Source of the DNA: Paenibacillus aestuarii
Lineage (GTDB): Bacteria; Bacillota; Bacilli; Paenibacillales; NBRC-103111
Direction of reading: 5' to 3'
Length of the DNA: 64,000 nt
NCBI RefSeq assembly: GCF_027789125.1
Contig: NZ_JAQFVF010000027.1
Coordinates: forward strand, 124,001 to 188,000
Positions 44,502 through 52,204 of the stretch are shown here, one piece after another. A model generated the notes under the pieces. It did no database searches and had not been told where the DNA came from. It worked only from the letters and a program-made list of their open reading frames with translations. The position numbers and the translations under genes were made by a program. How positions within the stretch are numbered: the first letter of the stretch is position 1; every line of letters begins with the position of its first letter.

Positions 44502-46196
44502 ATGAAGAACAAAAAGCTTTGGCTAGGTATGACCGTAAGTGTTGTTGCTTTAGGGGCTGCACTCATTGGGTGCAGCAACAGCAAGGAGGAAGGCGCGTCC
44601 CCGTCTACATCTACAGCTGCACCGGCCTCCACGAAGCCAGGCGAGCAGCAGCCGGCAAAACGCGGTGATGTCAGCGTTTCGATGTATGATCGCGGAGCTG
44701 TTCCTTCGTCCGAGGGCTCGTACGAAGACAATCGCTGGACCAAATGGATCAATCAGAACGGCCCGGCGAACGTCAAAATCGTTCCAGTCCTGCGCAGCGA
44801 CTCTACGAAAAAACTGAACGTGCTGTTCGCTTCAGGCTCTGCTCCGGACATTGTCAACGAATATACGACGCCATTCCGAGGCAGTTTGTATGATCAAAAG
44901 CAGCTGATGCCAATTGATAATATTTTGCAATATATGCCGGAATACCAAAAGCTGCTGACACAGTATCCGCAATTGAAAAAAGCGGGCACGAAACCGGACG
45001 GCAAGATCTACGAGATCGGGAAAGTGAAAGAAGCGGTGCCTGCGCATATTTTGCTGATTCGGACCGATTGGCTGAAGAAGCTGAACCTGAGCATGCCGAC
45101 AACAACGGATGAATTGCTCGCTGTCGCCAAGGCATTTGCGGATCAGGATCCGGATGGCAACGGCAAGAAAGACACGTACGGCATGAATATGAGCACTTAC
45201 TCCGAGCAGGCGATCAACGAGATGTTCGGCGAAAACTCATCCAGCACCTTGCTGGCGTGGGATCTGAAGGATGGCAAAGTCGTTCGCGCTTGGGATAAAG
45301 AACTGGCATCCCTGACATTCAAGAAGAAGCTTTATGATGAAGGCATTATCGATAAAGATTACATCAATGATAAAGACGGCGCGAAAGCGAAGCAGGACTT
45401 CCTGAACGGCAAAATCGGCATCTACGTGAAGTTTACCGGCGGTTGGTACGATTTCACGATGAACGATATGGGCACGTTGAAGAAAAATGCGCCGACAGCT
45501 GAGATCGCACCGCTCGGTTATCCGAAATCGCCGATGGGCACTTTCACAGGCGCCATTGATAACCCGGTTCAAATGACGACGGTGATCAATGCCAAAGCGA
45601 AAAATCCAGAAGCGGTCGGACGCTACCTCGACTTTATGATGAAGCCGGAGACAGCTTCAAAAATCATTAACGGCGATGAAGGCACACACTGGAAAAAAGG
45701 TGAAAACGGCTGTCCGCAAATTATCGACCCGGCAAAAAGCAAAAATGAAGTTAGCTACGCTTTCGACTACGAGATGTTCTATTCGCAAGGTCAAGATAAA
45801 TGTTCGTTTGTGCTGAACCAATTCAACACGTCTGACCCTGTGCAAAAAGCAGGTATGGACATGTATAAAGATGTACAAAAACTATACTTCGATTCGAGCA
45901 GAGAGTATCCAGGAATTACCGTAGGCGACCATATGCCGGTTTATCCTGCCGACCTGCAAGTGATTAATACAACGATTTTGAAAGATAAAGGTGATCTGTT
46001 CGTTAAAGCGATCATCAGCGGTCCGAAATACACGGCGGAGCAAGCTATTAAAGACGCGCAAACGGCTTACGATAAGTCCGGCGGCAAACAGCTCGACGAT
46101 TTCATGAACAAATGGTATCAAGACAATAAAGGCACCGCGTTCCTGGCGAAAGATGTTATGACCATTGCCAAACAGCAGATGGAACAAGTGAAGTAA
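44502..46196 (+). CDS. Carbohydrate ABC transporter substrate-binding lipoprotein (LplA-like)
   Basis: A 564-aa extracellular lipoprotein: signal peptide with lipobox LIGC (Cys24), a Ser/Thr/Ala/Pro-rich linker, then a large two-lobe family-1 binding protein (WTKWINQNGPANVKIVPVLRSDS, LFASGSAPDIVNEY, FADQDPDGNGKKDTYGMNM). The large size matches binding proteins for oligosaccharides in Paenibacillus. ATG 44502 has GAAGGGGG at about 10 nt; a TTG at 44496 is the alternative. The bound sugar is probably an unsaturated uronyl oligosaccharide given the GH105 gene downstream. Confidence 0.93.
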   Translation: MKNKKLWLGMTVSVVALGAALIGCSNSKEEGASPSTSTAAPASTKPGEQQPAKRGDVSVSMYDRGAVPSSEGSYEDNRWTKWINQNGPANVKIVPVLRSDSTKKLNVLFASGSAPDIVNEYTTPFRGSLYDQKQLMPIDNILQYMPEYQKLLTQYPQLKKAGTKPDGKIYEIGKVKEAVPAHILLIRTDWLKKLNLSMPTTTDELLAVAKAFADQDPDGNGKKDTYGMNMSTYSEQAINEMFGENSSSTLLAWDLKDGKVVRAWDKELASLTFKKKLYDEGIIDKDYINDKDGAKAKQDFLNGKIGIYVKFTGGWYDFTMNDMGTLKKNAPTAEIAPLGYPKSPMGTFTGAIDNPVQMTTVINAKAKNPEAVGRYLDFMMKPETASKIINGDEGTHWKKGENGCPQIIDPAKSKNEVSYAFDYEMFYSQGQDKCSFVLNQFNTSDPVQKAGMDMYKDVQKLYFDSSREYPGITVGDHMPVYPADLQVINTTILKDKGDLFVKAIISGPKYTAEQAIKDAQTAYDKSGGKQLDDFMNKWYQDNKGTAFLAKDVMTIAKQQMEQVK

Positions 46197-46201
46197 CAAT
46201 T

Positions 46202-46244
46202 AAAGGAGGGGGGCTGGACATAGCGTCTGGTCCTTCCCTTTTTA
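46202..46244 (+). terminator. Possible attenuator after the binding-protein gene
   Basis: GC-rich imperfect stem (AAGGAGGGG..CTGGAC / GTCTGG..CCTTCCC) followed by TTTTT. Binding-protein genes are often followed by such partial terminators. Confidence 0.5.
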
Positions 46245-46263
46245 TATCGGGGGAGGTAAGCTC

Positions 46264-47208
46264 ATGTGGGATAAAGGTGAGTATTCGTTTTCTACGTGTT
46301 GGAATATTAAAAGGCACTCAGTTGGAAGAGAGATGATCGAGGAAATCAAATCTCTGGGCTTCAGGCAAGTGGAATTGAACTATAATGTGACCGAAGCTTT
46401 CATGGCGACGATTGAACCGATGATCGATAAAGGGGATATTGGCATCTCCAGCGTGCATAATGTGTTCCCTTTCATTGCGGATAAAGATTATGATACCGAT
46501 TCTGTGCTGCTCGGATTCGACGATGAAGCGAAGCGAAAGCGCGCCGTTGATCTGCTGATTCGCTCCATGGAGTACGCCGTCCGTTACGGAGCCAAGGCTG
46601 TCGTGGTGCATCCGGGCGAGGTTCCTTTTGATTACAACATCGATGCCGATTTGAAAAAGCTGTACCGGGAGTTTGGCAAAGATTCCCCGGAATACAAGCA
46701 GCTATGGGGCGAAATGCTCGAACGGCGGGAACGGCTCAGCCCCCGTTATTTGCAGCGCATGCAAGACAGCCTGGAGCAGGCCAGCGAGCATGCTGCCTCT
46801 AAGGGCTGGCAGGTGGCGATCGGGATTGAAACGCGGGCGCGCTGTTATCAAATGCCGACGTTGATGGAGGCCAAGACGATTTGCGATAACTTGCAGGGTA
46901 GCCCGGTCGGCCTGTGGTATGACATCGGCCATGCGATGATGATGGACCGGATGGGTTTATACGATAATGTGCGCGAGCTGCCAATCGTACAGCCTTACAT
47001 TTGCGGTGTGCATATCCACGAAACACTGGAGCTCTCGGATCATTGGTGTCCTTATGTGCACAGCAAAGACACGAATTATTTTGACCACTTCCTGGATGCC
47101 ATTGAGCATGCCAAAGTGAAGGTCTACGAATTGAAGGCTGCGTGCCAGCCGGATGAGATTCATGAAAGTCACGGGATGATCATCCGCAAGCTGCAGAACA
47201 GACATTGA
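46264..47208 (+). CDS. Sugar phosphate isomerase/epimerase-like TIM-barrel protein
   Basis: A 314-aa protein of the xylose-isomerase-like TIM-barrel superfamily. Metal-binding positions are suggested by KAVVVHPGEVPFD (His), VAIGIETRARCYQ (Glu), LWYDIGHAMM (Asp, His) and ICGVHIHETLE. GGGAGG precedes the ATG. It sits between the importer and two glycan-degrading candidates, so it may isomerise the released monosaccharide or its dehydrated uronate form. Substrate is inference. Confidence 0.82.
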   Translation: MWDKGEYSFSTCWNIKRHSVGREMIEEIKSLGFRQVELNYNVTEAFMATIEPMIDKGDIGISSVHNVFPFIADKDYDTDSVLLGFDDEAKRKRAVDLLIRSMEYAVRYGAKAVVVHPGEVPFDYNIDADLKKLYREFGKDSPEYKQLWGEMLERRERLSPRYLQRMQDSLEQASEHAASKGWQVAIGIETRARCYQMPTLMEAKTICDNLQGSPVGLWYDIGHAMMMDRMGLYDNVRELPIVQPYICGVHIHETLELSDHWCPYVHSKDTNYFDHFLDAIEHAKVKVYELKAACQPDEIHESHGMIIRKLQNRH

Positions 47209-47244
47209 TCCTATGAAAGATCGAGGGACAAGGGAGAGATTGAC

Positions 47245-48987
47245 ATGGAGCCGATTATAGATAAACTGATCAAGCTTAACGACGAGTGGACCGAGGCCGG
47301 GCTGCAAAAGCAAGTCACAGATCCCAGCTCCAAGTATGCCGGGGGGGTAATGGATGAGTCGACGGGCATTCCGCGCGCGAACCATTTGGGAACGCCGGCT
47401 GTGATGGCGGCCTGGGCCGCATCTTTGGTGAATCCGGCTTCCCGCTATTACCATCACGCCGGGCTGCTTCATGCGTTGGAGCAAGCATCCGATTTCATGC
47501 TGCGCCGGCAGCATGCCGATGGCACGATCAGCCTCGGCTCAACGAACTTCAATTCGCCGCCGGATACGGCTTTTGTCGTGGGCGGCGTTACGCAGATTTA
47601 CCGCTTGCTGGAACGGGCAGAGTGGCCGGACGCGCTGCCGGCGATGGCGAACATCAAGGAGTTCCTGACGCGCACGATCCCTGCGCTGCTGACCGGAGGC
47701 TGTCACACGCCGAACCACCGCTGGGTGATTACAGCTGCCCTCGCACAGCTGTATGAAATCTTTGCGCAGCCTGAGCTGCTCCACCGTGCCGAGGAATGGC
47801 TCGCCGAGGGCATCGACATCACCGAGGACGGGGAATGGACGGAGCGGAGCAACGGCATCTATAACGCAGTCAGTGACATTTCGCTGTATCATACGGCGCG
47901 CGCCTTCGGACGCCCGGAGCTGCTTGAATACGTGCGCCGTAATTTGCGCATGATGGCGTATTTGATCCACCCTGACGGAGAGGTCGTTACCGACTATTCC
48001 GGCAGACAGGACTTGGGGCAAACGTTCGATTTATCGAACTATTTTCTCGTTTGCCGATTGATGGCTGTCCATGACGCAGATCCGCTCTTTGCCGCCATGG
48101 CCGACTATGCCGCCTCCTTCATCTCCAGATACAAAGAAGGCGTCAACAATCATCCGATGGTCGGCGTGCTGCTGTTCCCGTCTAATCTGGAAAACGTCGA
48201 GAGGGATCAGCTCCCACAGCGTTACGTGAAATGGCTGAATTTTGGCCACCCGATGGAGGAGCATTTAAACCGTGTCCAGCAAGTCGGCCACCATATGCAG
48301 ATCCAGCACAGCAGCATGCACCTCGCCTTTGGTGCGCCGGTCGTGCGGATTCGTGAGCTGGACGACAGCGTGACGATGATGGCCAAAGCGCCATCCTTTT
48401 TCTCGCTCCGACACGGAAAAGCGAGGCTGCTCGGCGTCAAATTGGCGACCTCCTTTTCCCCAGGCGTCGTTTCTTTCGATAAGCTGAGTGCTGATTCGAG
48501 CGGCGTTTATACCTTCCACAGCGTATTGGAAAAAGGCTACAACGGCCCGATTCCCAAAGAGCTGCTGGCTGAGCTTGCTCCTGATACGAAGATGAGTCCG
48601 TGGTATTTGCTGCCGCATCATCGCCGTCCTTTTACACATGCCCAGCAATTTGCAATCACGGCTGAGATTACTCAGGAGCAACATGCATGGCGCATTCGTG
48701 TCCACGCCGACGAGCGGGAAGATGTGTTTGCGCAGCTAACGTTTATTTTTGGCATCGAAGGGCAGCTGACAGGCTCAGGTATCGTGCCGATCAGCGAGGG
48801 ACGCTGCTTTTTTCAAGAGGGCACGCTGCATTACAGCGCAGGCCAGGACGCCATCGAAATCTCCTCCGGCGCTTTTGAGCATCGCTTGCCTGAGCTGCGG
48901 GAAGTACCGTATCCGGGCGGCTGCCAATACGCGCATGTGAATCTGCTGTCTCCTTTTGACCATACATTCACCATTCGGCTGCTATAG
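47245..48987 (+). CDS. Unrecognised 580-aa protein, possible polysaccharide-lyase-type toroid
   Basis: I do not recognise a named family. There is no signal peptide. The first about 370 residues look like helical-pair repeats of an (alpha/alpha) toroid, with conserved-looking polar clusters STNFNSPPDTAF, GGCHTPNHRWVIT, WTERSNGIYNAVSD and HPDGEVVTDYSGRQD; the rest is beta-rich (about 370-580). This architecture and the Asn/His/Arg/Tyr clusters recall heparinase-type polysaccharide lyases. Between a TIM-barrel isomerase and a GH105 hydrolase, a lyase acting on imported uronic-acid oligosaccharides is plausible. GGGAGAG precedes the ATG. Confidence 0.6.
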   Translation: MEPIIDKLIKLNDEWTEAGLQKQVTDPSSKYAGGVMDESTGIPRANHLGTPAVMAAWAASLVNPASRYYHHAGLLHALEQASDFMLRRQHADGTISLGSTNFNSPPDTAFVVGGVTQIYRLLERAEWPDALPAMANIKEFLTRTIPALLTGGCHTPNHRWVITAALAQLYEIFAQPELLHRAEEWLAEGIDITEDGEWTERSNGIYNAVSDISLYHTARAFGRPELLEYVRRNLRMMAYLIHPDGEVVTDYSGRQDLGQTFDLSNYFLVCRLMAVHDADPLFAAMADYAASFISRYKEGVNNHPMVGVLLFPSNLENVERDQLPQRYVKWLNFGHPMEEHLNRVQQVGHHMQIQHSSMHLAFGAPVVRIRELDDSVTMMAKAPSFFSLRHGKARLLGVKLATSFSPGVVSFDKLSADSSGVYTFHSVLEKGYNGPIPKELLAELAPDTKMSPWYLLPHHRRPFTHAQQFAITAEITQEQHAWRIRVHADEREDVFAQLTFIFGIEGQLTGSGIVPISEGRCFFQEGTLHYSAGQDAIEISSGAFEHRLPELREVPYPGGCQYAHVNLLSPFDHTFTIRLL

Positions 48988-49004
48988 AAAGGAAGGAAGT
49001 GAGA

Positions 49005-51242
49005 ATGAGTACCTATTTTGATGCCGAAGAGAGTGCATTTGCGCGTTTTGGGCATGATGATCGTGCCGTGCTTCAATTGCTTGCTGACCGGTATAAAGGG
49101 GCAAATCCCTCTGTTCCCTTTACTTTCCGGACTTTTTATCGATCAGGTGTGCTGCAAACGAAGGATGGTTTGTACGATATTGATCTAAAAGCCAAGTTTC
49201 CGGCGGCCAAAGCGGGGCAGTATGGCTATGCTTACGCCAACGTTTGGAGCGACAGCGAGCGGAATTTGGATTTGTTGGTTGCTTGCTATGGACCGGTTCA
49301 GTTGTATTTGAACGGGGAGATGGTGTTCCGCTCCAGTGTGATTGACGAAATCAAACCTGACGCCGAAGTGAAATTGAATGTCAATTTCAACAAAGGCTGG
49401 AATCGGCTATTTCTGAAAATGAAGAGCACAACAGCCGGCTTCGGCTGCCGGATCGGCGCCGATGAAGCTAAGGTCAGAATCTTGAACGTGCTGTCTCCGT
49501 TCCCGGAAAGGGCGGGTCAATCCGGATGGGTGTATACTGCGCCTGCGGATGCTGACCTATTCACGGATGGGCCGGATGAAAGCCTGCTGGCTGCCGAGGG
49601 CAGCAGCGGTCTTGCATGGCATCCCGTGCAGACATGGGATGCGGAGCGTTTGCGCCAGCCTTCGCTGGAACGAATGTTCGGTCTTCACCCTGGCAAGCTG
49701 GCCTACGCGTGGACTAAGCTGAATCAGGAGAAGCTGGGCGCGCAAAGCGTCGTGCTGGAAGGCGAAACAGACGGGCCGCTTACCGTATGGGTGGATGGAA
49801 CGATAGCGGTAGAGAGAGAGCATGCCGGCCGCTTCCGGCATGAGCTAAGACTGGCCGCCGGCAGCTATGATCTGCTCGTCCGCAGCAGCTGTGCCGAGCA
49901 GTCATGGGACTTTACCCTTGCAGTAAGCTGCGAGGGTACGCCGTGCCGTCTGGCACTGCCGGTCGCCGTCAAAGGGACCGAGGAGCGCTGGCTGTATGTC
50001 GGTCCGCTGGACAGCCAGTCCACGCTCGGTTACGAGGACATTGTCCGCACTGATCGCGTGTATCCAGTTGGAGCGGAGTTGGCCGCCAATGACCATGTGT
50101 ATTGGCGGCTGGACCAGCCGGAAGCCTGGATCCGCCCGATTTATGAGAACGCGATGCTCAGCAATAAATGGACCGTCGGCAGCGTGACGAATTTTGCCCG
50201 TTGGGATTACCCGCTCGGTGTAACGGTCTACGGCCTACTGCAAAGCAGCAGGTGGTTGGAGCGGTTGGATCTGACCAGCTACGCCGTCTCACACGTCCAG
50301 GCATGCACCCGAATGTATGAATACGCTCTGTGGGACCGGGAGCAGTACGGCTTCCCAGCTATCAACCAGCAGCTTGTGCTCATGCGGATGCTGGATAACT
50401 GCGGCTCCTTCGGCTCTGCGATGCTGGAAGCTTACTCAGAATGCGGTGAGGATGCCACAATCGTTGGCATTGCCGAGCAGATCGCCGATTTTATGCTGAA
50501 CCGCTTGGAGAGGAAGGCTGACGGTGCCTTTTATCGAGAATGTCCAGGCGAATATTCAGCCAATACCATGTGGGCGGACGATTTGTATATGAGCACACCG
50601 TTCCTATGCCGATATTATAGGTTAACAGGAAGCAAGCCTGCGCTGGATGAAGCAGCCAAGCAGTTTTTGCTTTTTCGCAACTACTTGTATATGCCTGAGC
50701 AGCAAATCATGTCGCATGTGTATGATTTCAAACATGGCGTCGCCACAGGCATTCCTTGGGGACGTGGGAACGGATGGACATTATTTTCACTGACCGAAGT
50801 CTTGGAGACATTGCCGTCCGATCATCCGGTGAGGGCGGAGCTGCTCGCCTTTTTCAACGAACTGTGCCAGGGCTACGCCGCCCTTCAGGCGGATAGCGGC
50901 TTGTGGCATCAAGTGCTGAACGATCCGAACGCGTACGAAGAAGCGTCGTGCAGCGCCATGTTTGCGTACGCTTTTGCGCGTGGTGTGCGCTTTGGCTGGC
51001 TGGAGGAACCCGACCGCTATATGCAAGCCGCCTTTAAAGCGTGGAGCGGGCTGTTGAATCTCGCCATCGACCGCCACGGCAACGTCCATGGCGTGTGCAG
51101 CGGTTCGCGCTTTGCCTTTCATGCGGACTACTATAAGTATGACTTGCGCACCGTAACCAACGACAATCACGGCATTGGCATCATGATGCTGGCCGGCACC
51201 GAGGTTGCGAAGCTGAAACACGCACTAGGTCAATCATTGTAA
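49005..51242 (+). CDS. GH105 unsaturated uronyl hydrolase with large N-terminal extension
   Basis: A 745-aa cytoplasmic protein. Residues about 365-745 form a GH105/GH88-like (alpha/alpha)6 barrel: MWADDLYMSTPFLCRYYRL with the catalytic-type Asp525/Asp526 and the hallmark WGRGNGW at 585-591. Such enzymes hydrate and remove the 4,5-unsaturated uronic acid left by polysaccharide lyases. The first about 360 residues are beta-rich (YLNGEMVFRSS, KGWNRLFLKMKS) and resemble ancillary sandwich domains; GH105 enzymes are usually only about 370 aa. ATG 49005 has AAAGGAAGG upstream. Last gene of the glycan operon. Confidence 0.86.
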   Translation: MSTYFDAEESAFARFGHDDRAVLQLLADRYKGANPSVPFTFRTFYRSGVLQTKDGLYDIDLKAKFPAAKAGQYGYAYANVWSDSERNLDLLVACYGPVQLYLNGEMVFRSSVIDEIKPDAEVKLNVNFNKGWNRLFLKMKSTTAGFGCRIGADEAKVRILNVLSPFPERAGQSGWVYTAPADADLFTDGPDESLLAAEGSSGLAWHPVQTWDAERLRQPSLERMFGLHPGKLAYAWTKLNQEKLGAQSVVLEGETDGPLTVWVDGTIAVEREHAGRFRHELRLAAGSYDLLVRSSCAEQSWDFTLAVSCEGTPCRLALPVAVKGTEERWLYVGPLDSQSTLGYEDIVRTDRVYPVGAELAANDHVYWRLDQPEAWIRPIYENAMLSNKWTVGSVTNFARWDYPLGVTVYGLLQSSRWLERLDLTSYAVSHVQACTRMYEYALWDREQYGFPAINQQLVLMRMLDNCGSFGSAMLEAYSECGEDATIVGIAEQIADFMLNRLERKADGAFYRECPGEYSANTMWADDLYMSTPFLCRYYRLTGSKPALDEAAKQFLLFRNYLYMPEQQIMSHVYDFKHGVATGIPWGRGNGWTLFSLTEVLETLPSDHPVRAELLAFFNELCQGYAALQADSGLWHQVLNDPNAYEEASCSAMFAYAFARGVRFGWLEEPDRYMQAAFKAWSGLLNLAIDRHGNVHGVCSGSRFAFHADYYKYDLRTVTNDNHGIGIMMLAGTEVAKLKHALGQSL

Positions 51243-51258
51243 AAAGTTGATCACTGTC

Positions 51259-51980
51259 CACTATCCCCATGACTCAGAAGGAGTAGCTCTTCTTTTGAGC
51301 TATGGGGATTGTGTCGTTGAAATGTGCGCTTCACGCACTATCCCTTTGGCTCAGAAAAGGCTGTGTATGTTCCTGAGCGAAAGGGATAGTATCGATAAGC
51401 GGGGGTGAGCGATGTGCTGCGGTGGTCGTGCCTGGAGGTATGTCGATGAAATATGCGCTCTGTCCGCTATCCCTATGGCTCAGAAAGGGTTAAGTATCTC
51501 CTGAGCGAAGGGGATAGTGCCGATAAGTGGAGGTGAGCGATGTGCTGCGGTGGTCGTGCCTGGAGGTATGTCGATGAAATATGCGCTCTGTCCACTATCC
51601 CTTTGGCTCAGAAAGGGTTAAGTATCTCCTGAGCGTAGGGGATAGTGCCGATAAGCGGGGGTGAGCGAGGTGCTGCGGTGATCGTGCCTGGAGGTATGTC
51701 GATGAAATATGTGCTATGCGCACTATCCCTTTGGCTCAGAAAAGAATGTGTATGTTCCTGAGCGAAAGGGATAGTATCGATAAGCGGGGGTGAGCGAGGT
51801 GCTGCGGTGGTCGTGCCTGGAGGTATGTCGTTGAAATATGTGCTCTGCCCACTATCCCTTTGGCTCAGAAAGGGTTAAGTATCTCCTGAGCGAAGGGGAT
51901 AGTGTCGTGAAATGGGATATGGAAGGTACATGTGGTGAGTGGCCAAAGGGTCGCGTATCTTCTGAGCGAAAGGGATAGTG
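51259..51980. repeat. Tandem array of 55-nt hairpins in 128-129-bp units
   Basis: Hairpins of pattern CACTATCCC-TTTGGCTCAG...CTGAGCGAA-GGGATAGTG at 51259-51313 (divergent), 51336-51390, 51465-51519, 51593-51647, 51721-51775, 51850-51904 and a degraded right half ending at 51980. The five central copies start 128 or 129 bp apart and share a 73-74-nt linker containing GGAGGTATGTCG followed by ATG or TTG. Two loop types alternate as A, B, B, A, B. It occupies most of the 962-nt gap between the GH105 gene and iolD. Confidence 0.9.
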
Positions 51981-52044
51981 CCGAGAGGCAAGCGGCAAGT
52001 GTTACGTCACACAAAAAGCATAAAATATAAATGTAAAAAATAGG

Positions 52045-52073
52045 TTGTAGCCGAACCATTCATGTAGTATGAT
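52045..52073 (+). promoter_or_regulatory. Sigma-A promoter of the iol operon
   Basis: TTGTAG (52045-52050), 17-bp spacer, TATGAT (52068-52073). Predicted start near 52080, just ahead of the operator cluster and 125 nt before the iolD ATG. Confidence 0.7.
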
Positions 52074-52088
52074 CTAATTAAAGAACGA

Positions 52089-52149
52089 ATTAAGCGCTTA
52101 ACTCCTAAAAAGATTAAGCGTTTTTAATTAAGGGGATTAAGCGCTTAAC
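52089..52149. promoter_or_regulatory. Cluster of LacI-type operators before iolD
   Basis: Two perfect palindromes TTAAGCGCTTAA (52090-52101 and 52137-52148) flank a degenerate copy beginning TTAAGCG at 52114. Centres are about 24 and 23 bp apart. The central CG palindrome is typical of LacI-family sites, and a LacI-family gene ends the operon. Placement downstream of the promoter suits repression by roadblock. Confidence 0.75.
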
Positions 52150-52204
52150 CTATTGTATCCAGTTGATAACCTATTTCATCTGTAAAAGGAGAGACGTGAA
52201 ATCT

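Noticed and set aside
51259..51980. CRISPR array
   Set aside because: Units are 128-129 bp, the linkers are near-identical rather than unique spacers, and no cas genes are near.
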